Assembly (NCBI GenBank): GCA_964486335.1
Contig: CAZAMB010000007.1
Coordinates: forward strand, 1-64,000
DNA: 64,000 nucleotides
Origin: CAZAMB01 sp964486335
Lineage (GTDB): Bacteria > Planctomycetota > Phycisphaerae > UBA1845
Reading direction: 5' to 3'
Shown: positions 54,720 to 63,575 of the stretch, piece by piece
Position numbering within the stretch: position 1 is the stretch's first letter
Layout: every line of letters begins with the position of its first letter
Made by a program: the position numbers and the translations under genes
Notes under the pieces: model-generated
Seen by the model: the letters and a program-made list of their open reading frames with translations, nothing else
Databases searched by the model: none
Told to the model about the DNA's origin: nothing

Positions 54720-55694
54720 TCAACCGGCTTTCGAGATCAGCTCCTTCGCCTTCTTCAACGCTAGGAGCTTGATGTTTGCCCCGCCTCCGAACCAAACCCG
54801 GTCGAGACGCTCATCCGGTGTTTCATTCGCGCGTCCGTCTTTGTAGTCCTCAAAGCGCGTGACCGCGTTGTACGCGGCCCAAAGCGTGCCCTTCACCCCA
54901 CCCGTTTGGAGATCCGGCGTGGACCGGTAGACTCGACGGATATGTGCCCACCGTTTCGGCTCCGTTCGTCGCTTCTCCTGGTGCGCAGTCTTGGGGAACA
55001 CGAGTTTCAAGTATGATTCGAACATTTGATCGTTCAGTACAACCTCCGCCATTTTGCGAAACAGCTCGGCCGTTGAAGCGTAGATCTCGGTTGCGGTCTC
55101 AATGATCGCTGAGACCTCGGCCAATCGTTCCCCCATGATCTTGCTGTGCCGCACACGAATCGCTTGTTGCCCATCTTGCAGCGAAAGCATGAGCGTGTTT
55201 TGACACACAACCCGAATCGCAGTGAACTTGACGGTCACGGCCCCCTGACCGTTGTGCGTGTTGGACAGCAGAAGGTACTTCACGCAATCGTCGCCGGGGA
55301 CGACACGAATGGCGTCGGGCATCTGCGCAAGAACCCAAACGCGCTCACCATCGCCAAGGGCACCGGCTGTTTCGTAACGCGCCTTCCCCTCGCTGATCAT
55401 TGGATCGAAGAAATCGAACGCCTCTCGGTTCTGCAACGGCTCATAACGCCGACTCACAACTCCCAACAAGGTTTCCGACTCCTTGTTGTTGCGCGGCAGT
55501 CGAACGACTTCGTATCGTAAGGCGTCACCATTCCTCAGCTTTGACGCACCCCTGGCCGCTCGTTTCTCCACTAACCAGTCGAGTCCGGCAGCGACAATCA
55601 TCTCGACGGAAGAAACGTCTGCCGGGATCTGCGTACCGAGCCCATGCCAAGGAACCTCACCGTGGTAGGCCATTGAATCGACATTTGCAGCCAT
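54720..55694 (-). CDS. DUF932 (phage/plasmid-like TIGR03299) protein
   Basis: 324 residues. The start MAANVDSMAYHGEVPWHGLG and segments VVSRRYEPLQNREAFDFFD, YLLLSNTHNGQGAVTVKFTA and VCQNTLMLSL match the DUF932 family found on phages and plasmids; its role is unknown. It is divergent from an XRE regulator across an 11-bp inverted repeat, so that regulator likely controls it. Confidence 0.9.
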   Translation of the reverse strand: MAANVDSMAYHGEVPWHGLGTQIPADVSSVEMIVAAGLDWLVEKRAARGASKLRNGDALRYEVVRLPRNNKESETLLGVVSRRYEPLQNREAFDFFDPMISEGKARYETAGALGDGERVWVLAQMPDAIRVVPGDDCVKYLLLSNTHNGQGAVTVKFTAIRVVCQNTLMLSLQDGQQAIRVRHSKIMGERLAEVSAIIETATEIYASTAELFRKMAEVVLNDQMFESYLKLVFPKTAHQEKRRTEPKRWAHIRRVYRSTPDLQTGGVKGTLWAAYNAVTRFEDYKDGRANETPDERLDRVWFGGGANIKLLALKKAKELISKAG

Positions 55695-55811
55695 CGGCGT
55701 TGCTCTCGTTTCCGTAGCTATTCCAATAATTCACGGGTTCATACATGTCCATCGGACCACTTCTGCTTCTGAAACCTCGTACCGATCGGCGCGTATGCCA
55801 TTGGTTGGGAA

Positions 55812-55857
55812 ATCACACTCATCGTGTGTAGAAAGCATGGCTACTCATGAGTGTGAT
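55812..55857. promoter_or_regulatory. Inverted-repeat operator between divergent DUF932 and XRE genes
   Basis: ATCACACTCAT (55812-55822) and its exact reverse complement ATGAGTGTGAT (55847-55857), 24 bases apart. ACTCATGAGT inside the right arm is itself a palindrome. It lies eight bases before the XRE start codon, as expected for autorepression. Confidence 0.65.
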
Positions 55858-55865
55858 GTCAAGCC

Positions 55866-56078
55866 ATGAAGCCGGCCGACATCAAGGTACTTGTGGGCGC
55901 CAGGCTGCGCAAGCTGCGAGAGAGCAAAGGTTGGTCCCAGGAGCAGCTTGGATTCGCAGCGGACCTCCATCGAAATTACATCGGCGGCATCGAACGAGGG
56001 GAGCGGAATGTGGGCGTCGTTAACGTCGCGAAACTGGCGTTGGCGCTCGGGGTGCGTCCTCGTGCTTTGCTCCCTTGA
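55866..56078 (+). CDS. XRE-family HTH regulator
   Basis: 70 residues from the ATG at 55866. An almost full-length HTH_3 domain: LVGARLRKLRESKGWSQEQL, FAADLHRNYIGGIERGERN, VNVAKLALALGV. Such a single-domain regulator is common in mobile elements and in restriction-modification control. It is divergent from DUF932 and preceded by the inverted repeat. Confidence 0.9.
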   Translation: MKPADIKVLVGARLRKLRESKGWSQEQLGFAADLHRNYIGGIERGERNVGVVNVAKLALALGVRPRALLP

Positions 56079-56265
56079 GGGCCGGAAGGGGCATCAATTG
56101 CCCTCGACGAAGCTCTATGGCTGATGTCAAGATCCTGGCGAGCACATTTCGAATCACTTCACCTGATGTTCCGCCACCGAATTGGAGTAGTCACGGCATT
56201 TGCAAGAGCGGCTCCGCAACTCAAACGCCAATCCTAACGCGCCCGACTTGGCCCAGTCGCTCGAC

Positions 56266-56631
56266 TCAGTAGAGTTTCTCCTCCATGAGATCGAGTTTTC
56301 TTTCCTCAAGTGCGAGTCGATCTTCATCCATCGGGACAGTGGGTTTTCCGGAGAGTCGGTCGAGCAGCTCGCGCGCGGACGCGAGGTCGCCCTCCTTGGC
56401 TCGCCTGATCATTGTCGCGATGATCTCGCGAAGGTCATCTTCGCTGACGGCCTCGCAAATGAGTGCGCGTACATGAGCGATCTGCTTCGCGAATGGGTTT
56501 CCAGGGCCGCCCTTGTTACCGACAGCGAAGCGGCCGTTGGCGTCCCGCTGCCCGTTTGAACCGTTTGGTGACGGTGGTTGACCCGTCGGAGCTTCGACTT
56601 GCGGGTCGACGATTGGCTGGCTTTTGTTCAT
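56266..56631 (-). CDS. DUF5681-like phage-type protein
   Basis: 121 residues from the ATG at 56631 (MNKSQPIVDPQ); the frame continues to 56688. The motif GRFAVGNKGGPGNP near residue 35 and the following helices (VRALICEAVSEDDLREIIAT) match the DUF5681-type proteins near small terminase genes, in the part before a helix-turn-helix. No terminase or capsid gene is visible nearby. The C-terminus is a charged helix (LALEERKLDLMEEKLY). Confidence 0.7.
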   Translation of the reverse strand: MNKSQPIVDPQVEAPTGQPPSPNGSNGQRDANGRFAVGNKGGPGNPFAKQIAHVRALICEAVSEDDLREIIATMIRRAKEGDLASARELLDRLSGKPTVPMDEDRLALEERKLDLMEEKLY

Positions 56632-56991
56632 GTGATCAACTCGCCAAAACCTCGCAAGCGGGCTCGCGTCGCCATTCGAACGCCACACATCCTATCGTGC
56701 ACCGACTCGAGGTCTAGGTGGGCGCAGATTTTCGTTTTGCCCGGTGATCGGCGATCGGAATTCGTCGCCGTTTTATCTTCGAAGACAACTGTCCGGAGCG
56801 TAGCAGGCATTTCCGGATCAACGAATGAACGATCTCTGCGACAAGCGATTGATCGAGGGCCCGGATGGGGAGACAATACTCCGGCGTGACTGCCAATCAC
56901 GATGACCGATCCGTTGGCAGGCAATTGAGTGCTGACAGGCGAAACCGTCGACTTCGCAACGAAGTTGACCTTGCAGTGTGAGGGTCAATTC
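56632..56991. other. Divergent non-coding gap
   Basis: 360 bases between divergent genes. A minus-strand frame from a TTG at 56924 ends with an ATGA overlap into the gene at 56631, but it has no recognisable content. No RNA gene was seen. Confidence 0.3.
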
Positions 56992-57519
56992 ATGACGAAA
57001 CAAAAACGCGGGAAAGCAAATCCTTCCAATCAACCCGTGGACGCGGTCACGCTCCAACTCCTAACAGTCGCCGAGGATTTGCACAAGGCGCGAGAGTTGA
57101 AGCGGCCCGCGCAGGTCAAGGAGAGACAACTGAAAATAAGGGCGCTGGCCAACGACCTTTGGAGAAACCTCAAAACCGAGGCGCGGCAAAGGGTGCGGAC
57201 TCACGGCCGGGCGGTCGTCGAATCGTTCAGGGCCCGACTTGAATCCCCTTCGCGGCTCTATCCCAAATCCGAAGAGGTGCTTCGCGAGATCGCTGTCGGT
57301 TGGAAGGATTCCCGAGATCCATGTCACGCCCGATACTCTGCGAGGTTTCTTGAACAACAACAAGACAACGAGAGGAAGATGCGGCTCGCGCGATCCAAAC
57401 TTAGGCGTAGCGCCCTGTTTGCTGCCATGATCAACGAGTTGTCCGAGGGCATTCTTGGTCAAAGCGTCCGCTCGGCGGTAAAGACGCCGTCGCCGGGCGT
57501 TTACAGCGCTAAATCATGA
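56992..57519 (+). CDS. Hypothetical basic helical protein
   Basis: 175 residues from the ATG at 56992, with GAGGG nine bases upstream; the frame goes back to 56929. It is helical and rich in Lys and Arg (LQLLTVAEDLHKARELKRPA, QQQDNERKMRLARSKLRRSA). No family is recognised. Confidence 0.55.
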   Translation: MTKQKRGKANPSNQPVDAVTLQLLTVAEDLHKARELKRPAQVKERQLKIRALANDLWRNLKTEARQRVRTHGRAVVESFRARLESPSRLYPKSEEVLREIAVGWKDSRDPCHARYSARFLEQQQDNERKMRLARSKLRRSALFAAMINELSEGILGQSVRSAVKTPSPGVYSAKS

Positions 57520-57877
57520 TCAGCAAGCACAACGCCGACGCCGTGGTCAAGCTCAATCAAATGTCATGAACCACAGCTGAGTGTCTGACGGCGGTCAATT
57601 CCCATCCGTTATGTCCCGCCTTCGTTGACGCACATCAATGAACTTTGTGCGTCGTATTGTCCGGCATGCACGTCCAACACGTCCTCCATGCTGGTCATGA
57701 AAGCGGTGTGGCGTCCACACTCGCCATTCGAGAGCGCTTGGGCATTGAGGGCGTCCTCCCTGGACGCATGCGCAGCAGACGGTAGTTGCGTACTGTTGCC
57801 GATTCGCAACTTATTGTCGGCCAACAGAAGGTCGGCCCGGGCACAACTTGCGCCCTTTAAGAAACGCACTTGCATCG
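57520..57877. other. Non-coding gap, possible right border of the accessory region
   Basis: About 360 bases between the element-like genes and the secretion-type cluster. I looked for a copy of the 3' end of tRNA-Cys here and did not find one. No gene supported. Confidence 0.3.
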
Positions 57878-58429
57878 CTACTTGATGCTTCGAGGTTTCA
57901 AGACCGATCCGTTCCAACGATCGGCCGGAGTCATTTCGTGCACTGTCCGCACATCTTCAAGTTTGATATCGCTTCGCACCACAACGGGCACAACGCCGCT
58001 GGTCTGCAACGATACTCCTCCGACATAGCGAGTTTGCTGATTCGTGGACGGACCTTTACTGGCCGGTGATTCTCGTCGAACTTGAAACACCTCGATCTTG
58101 CTTCCGGTCTGCGTAGCGGCCGACAAAAGCAGCGGCTTCTTAATATTAACCGCAACGTTCACGTTTCGAACCGCAGGGGAGTACGGTCCAACCTCTATCG
58201 GTTTCAACGCATCAACTGACGTGACAATTCCTGACGGAACATCTTTGTCGGTTACGACATACTCAAGCGTACCGTTATGAAACGTGAATCCGCAACGTGC
58301 CCGATTCTCTGTAAGCCGGGTACTAAATGGGTCGATCTTCGAACCGTCTTGCGCCACGCGCTCGCCGTGGGCAATTGGATCGTAAAGGAAACAAAGCATT
58401 ATCAAGAAGCTAATCGTCTTTAGTCGCAT
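57878..58429 (-). CDS. Secreted protein of unknown function
   Basis: 183 residues; AAGGAGGTACATTC precedes the ATG at 58429. A signal peptide (TISFLIMLCFLYDPIAHG) is clear. The mature protein is beta-rich (FTFHNGTLEYVVTDKDVPSG, VVPVVVRSDIKLEDVRTVHE). No domain is known. It is last in the same-strand set with the beta-repeat protein and the large lipoprotein, so it may be an accessory fibre or secretion factor. Confidence 0.75.
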   Translation of the reverse strand: MRLKTISFLIMLCFLYDPIAHGERVAQDGSKIDPFSTRLTENRARCGFTFHNGTLEYVVTDKDVPSGIVTSVDALKPIEVGPYSPAVRNVNVAVNIKKPLLLSAATQTGSKIEVFQVRRESPASKGPSTNQQTRYVGGVSLQTSGVVPVVVRSDIKLEDVRTVHEMTPADRWNGSVLKPRSIK

Positions 58430-58463
58430 GAATGTACCTCCTTACAACGGAAATCAGGGGAAT

Positions 58464-58486
58464 GGGGCCGCAAAAGCTGCGGCCCC
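58464..58486 (-). terminator. GC-rich hairpin between two secreted-protein genes
   Basis: GGGGCCGCA (58464-58472) pairs with TGCGGCCCC (58478-58486). No long T-run follows on the minus strand, so it may be a processing or stability element and not a true terminator. Confidence 0.4.
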
Positions 58487-58545
58487 AAGGTTGACCTGAC
58501 AACCTCAGGTCTTTGACAATCAAAGCGATCAGTCGCACTGGTTGT

Positions 58546-59235
58546 CTACAACGACGCTCCTCCGATTAAGATTGCGGACCCGTCGGTCGCCTCGGCATCC
58601 TGCATCCTGACCTTTGACGTGAACTCGACAGCTTTCGCTTCTGAATTCGTCATGCGAAAAGTTCCGATTTCAACTCGGCTGCCGTTCTTTGCTGTGATGT
58701 TTCCCGCCTGAACGTCTGTATCGACCTTCAGCGACTGCATAGTGCTCTTGTACACTATCACGGAACCCAGATGAACTTCGGAACCATTTGTCGAGCTAAT
58801 GTTGTTCGCAACCACCTTTTGCGTGATGTCTACGAAATCACTAACCGTGGAATCCGCGAAGAACGCCTGCCCGACGGTTACGACGCTCCCGGCTTTCGCT
58901 TCAACTTTTCCGTTGAGCGTCACATCCGTGTTCTGTTTGTACGACCCAAACTTGTTGTTGCCACCCACACCGAGAAAAATCGCCCTCGAGGAGGCGCCGC
59001 TACTAGCCGCGGTTACGGCAGTTTCCCCGAAACTTCCAACGGCTTCCATGCCCTGCGCCAAACTGTCAGAAAGCCCCGTTGCAGCGTCGACGATGTTGAT
59101 GGCCGAGTCGATCGCATCCGACACAGTGTCAACAATGTCGCCGAAAAATCCGGCCCGAGCCGGCCTGGCCGTACTGCAGACCATAGCCACACAAGCCAAA
59201 GGCACCAAAATTCGAGTCCATTTTTGAGAGGTCAT
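58546..59235 (-). CDS. Secreted beta-repeat protein (possible fibre subunit)
   Basis: 229 residues; AGGAG precedes the ATG. A signal peptide ends in ARPARA. After a hydrophobic helical region (GFFGDIVDTVSDAIDSAINI) come about four repeats of about 35 residues, each with a V-x-A/x-x-G/NGS-x-V-x-x-G pattern (VTLNGKVEAKAGSVVTVG, ANNISSTNGSEVHLGSVIV, AGNITAKNGSRVEIGTFRM, AEATDGSAILIGG). The regular Asn/Gly/Ser and Val alternation is that of stacked beta-strand fibres such as curlin-like proteins, but Gln/Asn curlin motifs are absent. Confidence 0.75.
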   Translation of the reverse strand: MTSQKWTRILVPLACVAMVCSTARPARAGFFGDIVDTVSDAIDSAINIVDAATGLSDSLAQGMEAVGSFGETAVTAASSGASSRAIFLGVGGNNKFGSYKQNTDVTLNGKVEAKAGSVVTVGQAFFADSTVSDFVDITQKVVANNISSTNGSEVHLGSVIVYKSTMQSLKVDTDVQAGNITAKNGSRVEIGTFRMTNSEAKAVEFTSKVRMQDAEATDGSAILIGGASL

Positions 59236-59546
59236 TTTTCTTCTCCTATTGCGGTCTTTCGCGAAACATCCGTCGGCGATTCATCAAAATCGCCTTGCAG
59301 TTACGGAATCGCGCCCGCCAAGACACAAACTCGGATTCGAGGTTAGTGTTCTGCCTAGAACTCAAGGGGAGACTCTTTGTCGAATTTCACTCAAATGCCG
59401 GAATGGCAACTCTCACGCAGGGCCACTTGCGTTGTCGCCGGTAGCAAAACGATATCGAGGGAGTCAATTGGCTCCCACATGCGTTTGGTCAGCAACGCTG
59501 CAGCTTCGCTTTAAAGGACGATTTGCTGGGTTCCGAAAGATCTCTT
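59236..59546. other. Non-coding gap
   Basis: 311 bases between the large lipoprotein stop and the beta-repeat gene. It presumably holds the promoter of the latter; nothing else noted. Confidence 0.3.
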
Positions 59547-61463
59547 TTAGGTCTTGGTCAGATAGGCACGCAACACGCATCCATTCCGGCCTGCAAACTT
59601 GACCGCGAGAATAAGCCGTTCTTGAGGAGACCTGCCGGCGAGCGCGAGCTCCTGGCCTTGACGTAAGTTCTGCATACTGCCATCGAGTTGAAACTGCGCT
59701 GTCCCGTCGGTTTTGGTATCCATGAGCCGCAATGTCATCTGGTTGGACAAGAGTATGGACTGCCCCAACTTCAGATCGCAACTGAAGTCCACGATATCGG
59801 GGCGCATGATCAACATTGGGTTCTTAGCAATGCTAACTCTGTGCCTTTCTGTCTCGCCGCTGACCTCCCGGCTCTCAGAAATTCCGCTGGCGGATACAAA
59901 ACTTGAGCTGCTCTCGGCGAAATCTGGCCGCTTGGACAAGGCGGCCGAACTCAACTGTTCGGCAGGAACCGGGGTACTCAGCAGGTCATCATCTGTTGAT
60001 CGAAACACACGAAGACAGATTTGCCCCGATGCATCGGCGGTCTGCTCTACACGGAGCGGAATGGCTCGGCGCAGAGCGTCGCCCAAGAATGCCACGTCGG
60101 TCCGCAGCGTAACTTCGTAGACATTGGGGTCATTTTCTGATTGACGAACTGCCCGAACACCCGGCCGCGACCAGACTGCTTGAATAACTTGTTCCGTCTC
60201 TTCCTTTGCTAATCCATCGGGTCGAATCATTACAACTTGCTCTTTGGGTAGCGAATTCACGCTGGGTTTGTTTGCGGCCATCAGCTCAGCAAGCAGATCG
60301 TTTAGGAATCCAGGACGCGTTGGACCGTCGGGAGAAAGACCGCGTTCCTTCCAGAACCGCTCAGCGGCATCATTCCATTTCTGATCCGTGATGATCCTAC
60401 CGTTTCTTTCCTCAGCGATCTTTTCTCCGTCCGCAAGGTAGCCAAGGTTCTTTAACAGCTCGCCAGCCATCAAAACACGGTAGGCCTCGCTGTACTCCGC
60501 AACAGTCTCGAAGACGTTCTCGTCGACTTCTCCACCGACTCCACATCGCCAATAGTCCACTCCGATCTGGCGCCCAAGGAGAACGACAAGGGCGTGAGAA
60601 ACGACAGTCTGCAGGGCAGCGCCAAGACCATCCGCCACGGAAACTTTTTGAAATCCATTGCCGCCCGACCCATAGAAGAGAATGGCGAACCGACCTGATT
60701 TTACGTCTTTTACGAGGTCCACTTGCAATTCAGCTTTGCTCCGCGTAACGAATCCGAACGGATCGGTTGCCCAGAGTGAAACTCGTAGCGTGGACCGCTC
60801 AGATCCGAAAGAGAGGTCAAGATCTGGTTCAATGAACCTCTGGTTGTTTTCTACACCAATCAGTGCCCGCAAATTGACGCCCTTGTCTTGGTTCTGGACC
60901 ACTTGATCAAGAAAGATTTGTCCGCGAAGCGTCGTGTAGACTACGTCGACTGCCTGTGTTTTCGCCCGCTCCGCGTTTGAGGGCTCAGGGATCTCTCCTG
61001 CCGGAGAATTACTTTTGTTGTCGTTCCCTGACCCAGTGGCAGTCGGCAAAGGATCCTGGCCGAGGATATTCACTCGATAGAATTCCTGAAACAGCTTGGT
61101 AGGAAACCCTTGGTCCGTCAGAAATCTCTGTTGCTTGTCCCTCGGTAAGAACACCAGTTTCGCGGGCGCCAAATCGGCGAAAGCTTTCTCGATCATCGCC
61201 TCTGCGCTTGGTGCATTTTGAGGCAGGCCACGAACATCAAGTTCGTCGCAAAGCACCAAACGTGGTGTTTTGTCTGGATGAAGTGAGTCTTTCCGAGCAG
61301 CAAACTGCCTTAGGAAGTCTTGGCTCTTGAGCCGAATAACATACGGCCGCACCTCGCGCGGAACCGGTCCAGTCGGCTCGTACTTTAAACTCATGCAACC
61401 CCCATTCGCTAGTCCCAAGGCACAAAAGACCATCACAGAAAACAATTTTAACATTCGTGCCAT
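59547..61463 (-). CDS. Large lipoprotein, weakly CsgG-like
   Basis: 638 residues; GAGAGGAGATTGCA precedes the ATG. Lipobox LANGGC is at residue about 20. Residues about 165-300 (TTLRGQIFLDQVVQNQDKGV, SERSTLRVSLWATDPFGFVT, ADGLGAALQTVVSHALVVLL) have the layout of the CsgG/HfaB family (a lipid-anchored outer-membrane secretion channel), but the match is only by eye. The C-terminal part has three beta domains. A secretion or fibre-assembly role is inferred from its place beside the beta-repeat protein and the FlgT-like protein. Confidence 0.6.
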   Translation of the reverse strand: MARMLKLFSVMVFCALGLANGGCMSLKYEPTGPVPREVRPYVIRLKSQDFLRQFAARKDSLHPDKTPRLVLCDELDVRGLPQNAPSAEAMIEKAFADLAPAKLVFLPRDKQQRFLTDQGFPTKLFQEFYRVNILGQDPLPTATGSGNDNKSNSPAGEIPEPSNAERAKTQAVDVVYTTLRGQIFLDQVVQNQDKGVNLRALIGVENNQRFIEPDLDLSFGSERSTLRVSLWATDPFGFVTRSKAELQVDLVKDVKSGRFAILFYGSGGNGFQKVSVADGLGAALQTVVSHALVVLLGRQIGVDYWRCGVGGEVDENVFETVAEYSEAYRVLMAGELLKNLGYLADGEKIAEERNGRIITDQKWNDAAERFWKERGLSPDGPTRPGFLNDLLAELMAANKPSVNSLPKEQVVMIRPDGLAKEETEQVIQAVWSRPGVRAVRQSENDPNVYEVTLRTDVAFLGDALRRAIPLRVEQTADASGQICLRVFRSTDDDLLSTPVPAEQLSSAALSKRPDFAESSSSFVSASGISESREVSGETERHRVSIAKNPMLIMRPDIVDFSCDLKLGQSILLSNQMTLRLMDTKTDGTAQFQLDGSMQNLRQGQELALAGRSPQERLILAVKFAGRNGCVLRAYLTKT

Positions 61464-61562
61464 TGCAATCTCCTCTCACAATCTTGATTGGCCCTGGTGC
61501 TAATCGGTAGCTGTTAACACGGCTTACTGCCACGCGAGACTGCGCGCAAAGAAGCGCGGCAC

Positions 61563-62147
61563 CTAAGGGTTCAAATAATCTTCCAGCAACTCCTTGAGCT
61601 TCTTCCTCGCTTGAAACACGTTCCATTTCACAAGTTCCACACTGCAACGCAGGATCTCTGCCACTTCTGTCTGTGGCAGGCCTTCTACACTAAACAGTAT
61701 GAGTGCCGTGCGTTGATGGTCTGGCAGCGACTCCACTGCTTCAGCGACCTTCGTTTGCATGTCGCCAGCTGAAGGCGTGCCATGAATAGCGCATCTGCAC
61801 TCCGTAACGCGCGAGCGGCACGTAGCGGTGGTTTCGACCGAAAGCGCATCCAAGGAAACCATCCGAGATTGCGCCCGTGATCGACGGAAGTTTAGTGAAA
61901 GGTTCACGACTGTTCTCATCAACCACGGACGAAACCTCGATGGATCCTTGACCTGTTGAAGGCAACGAAAGGCCTGAACGAATGCATCTTGTCCGACATC
62001 TCGGGCATCCTCACTGCTGCCGAGAAAGTGATAGGCAACTCCAACGACCCGCCGCTGGTAAAAACGTACGAGATCGCCAAAGGCCTCGCGGTCACCGTTT
62101 TGCGCGCGGCGAACAAGTGCTTGTTGTTGTGAATCCGTGATTTCCAC
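61563..62147 (-). CDS. RNA polymerase ECF sigma factor
   Basis: 194 residues from the GTG at 62147, with GAGG upstream (a GTG at 62195 is also open). Region 2 is RRAQNGDREAFGDLVRFYQR ... SSEDARDVGQDAFVQAFRCL; region 4 is ESLPDHQRTALILFSVEGLP, QTEVAEILRCSVELVKWNVF. No anti-sigma gene is seen next to it. It lies inside the secretion-type cluster and may control it. Confidence 0.92.
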   Translation of the reverse strand: MEITDSQQQALVRRAQNGDREAFGDLVRFYQRRVVGVAYHFLGSSEDARDVGQDAFVQAFRCLQQVKDPSRFRPWLMRTVVNLSLNFRRSRAQSRMVSLDALSVETTATCRSRVTECRCAIHGTPSAGDMQTKVAEAVESLPDHQRTALILFSVEGLPQTEVAEILRCSVELVKWNVFQARKKLKELLEDYLNP

Positions 62148-62238
62148 GGCCAAGTCCTCGCAATTGCAAACGGCAGTTTTGTCATCGGATCGCACAGAAT
62201 GCTGAAACCTTTGGAGCTAATGATTCACGCTAGTCGAA

Positions 62239-63435
62239 TCATCTCCTTGACTGCGCCGTTGCAGGGTCGGACGACACGGTCACGATGAGGCGCTGCGCCG
62301 TCTGCCAGGACGTCGCAAACGTGAATCCATCGACAGGAAGTTTCCGAATACGATCGGCAAGCACATCCGAAGTCGCCAGCCAGCGCACATCGACGTTCAC
62401 GGTTTCCGCAACGCCCTGGCGAACGTTGACATCACTAATGCCGTCGATACGCGACAATTGTGATTGAATCGAATCCCGAAAGACATCTGGCGAGCAGTTT
62501 TCAAATACTACATTGATCGTTTGAGGCGTCGTTGGAAACTGCGCAACATAGATCTCGATGTCCTGAAGCAGCTTCGGGCCTACTTCTTTAACGAGTTCCG
62601 CGAAACAGGCTTCTCCGCAGGTGCTCACCATATCCTTGTGCACCTCCTTTTTGGCATACGTGCCAGAAAGCACGACCTCGCCAGTGTCGGCGCGGATGGC
62701 TCGAACGCTCATCGAAAGGCGCCACCGGTAGAATGTGTATTTCTTGTCATAAAGGGTCGTTTCATAGGGTCCAAGTGAATCGGCTGTCGCCTTGGCATAG
62801 AGCAGAATATCAGCGTTAATGGCGGCTGCCCGGGCCGCTACTTGCTGTAACTTTCCTGCGAGAGCCTCGAAGTCAGCATCTCGACCGACAACCTCCGCGG
62901 CTGCCTGCTGGTCCACCAGGTGAACCCGCTTCGAGATGAGTAGACCCTCTAGCGCCGCTTGGAACGTACCATTGAGAGCACCTTCGCTTTTACCGTTGGC
63001 TCCGCTCACATACTCGGCAGCAATTACCATGACTCGCGGGTCGCCGCGCAGTTGCAGCAGCGTCCTCAAGTCGGCTCCAATGCGATTGTGTGAAACAGAA
63101 GCTTCGATTTCGCAAAACGATGCACCCTCAGCTTCCCAAGTCCGCAACACTTTGTGGCGTACGACATATCCTTCCGCGCTTTCGACAATACGATCCTCAA
63201 TCACCGCCATGTTACTGACGACGGTTTGGGCGCTTACAAACTGTCCACACTCTGCGCGAACAGCCTCAGCCATCGCATTCACAGTTGCTTGCTTTTTGGC
63301 GAAGTCATCGACTCCAGATGCCTTTCCAACAGCCTTGCGTACGACCAAATCGGATGATCCTGGTTTCGCCAACACAACCCCTGAAGTGGCTTGCAACAAG
63401 CAACCCATGACTATGCTGTTTATGACTACTTTCAT
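62239..63435 (-). CDS. Periplasmic protein with FlgT-like N-terminal domain
   Basis: 398 residues from the ATG at 63435, with GAGGGC upstream; the frame to 63525 is not protein-like. A signal peptide (INSIVMGCLLQATSGVVLA) is clear. Residues about 30-125 (DDFAKKQATVNAMAEAVRAE, SAEGYVVRHKVLRTWEAEGA, CEIEASVSHNRIGADL) resemble FlgT/LPP20-type N-terminal domains; later ADILLYAKATADSL and EVVLSGTYAKK resemble the FlgT middle or TolB-like domain, often paired with CsgG-like lipoproteins. Confidence 0.7.
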   Translation of the reverse strand: MKVVINSIVMGCLLQATSGVVLAKPGSSDLVVRKAVGKASGVDDFAKKQATVNAMAEAVRAECGQFVSAQTVVSNMAVIEDRIVESAEGYVVRHKVLRTWEAEGASFCEIEASVSHNRIGADLRTLLQLRGDPRVMVIAAEYVSGANGKSEGALNGTFQAALEGLLISKRVHLVDQQAAAEVVGRDADFEALAGKLQQVAARAAAINADILLYAKATADSLGPYETTLYDKKYTFYRWRLSMSVRAIRADTGEVVLSGTYAKKEVHKDMVSTCGEACFAELVKEVGPKLLQDIEIYVAQFPTTPQTINVVFENCSPDVFRDSIQSQLSRIDGISDVNVRQGVAETVNVDVRWLATSDVLADRIRKLPVDGFTFATSWQTAQRLIVTVSSDPATAQSRR

Positions 63436-63575
63436 GTTTTTAGCCCTCGTGTTTTGTGGTCCAAAGGATTCTGAAAAACACCAAGACTGGTATCGCGCCC
63501 CAATCAACAGAGAGGAATCCTGCACACGGAAGATGCCCTAAACTACGCTTTCCATTCTTGTGAAAGACCGCGATG

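Noticed and set aside
56628..56924. Minus-strand 98-codon frame with an ATGA overlap to the DUF5681-like gene
   Set aside because: TTG start without a site and no recognisable protein content; the overlap alone is weak evidence.
57609..57917. Minus-strand 102-codon frame
   Set aside because: It overlaps the 3' end of the secreted-protein gene and has no ribosome-binding site or domain.
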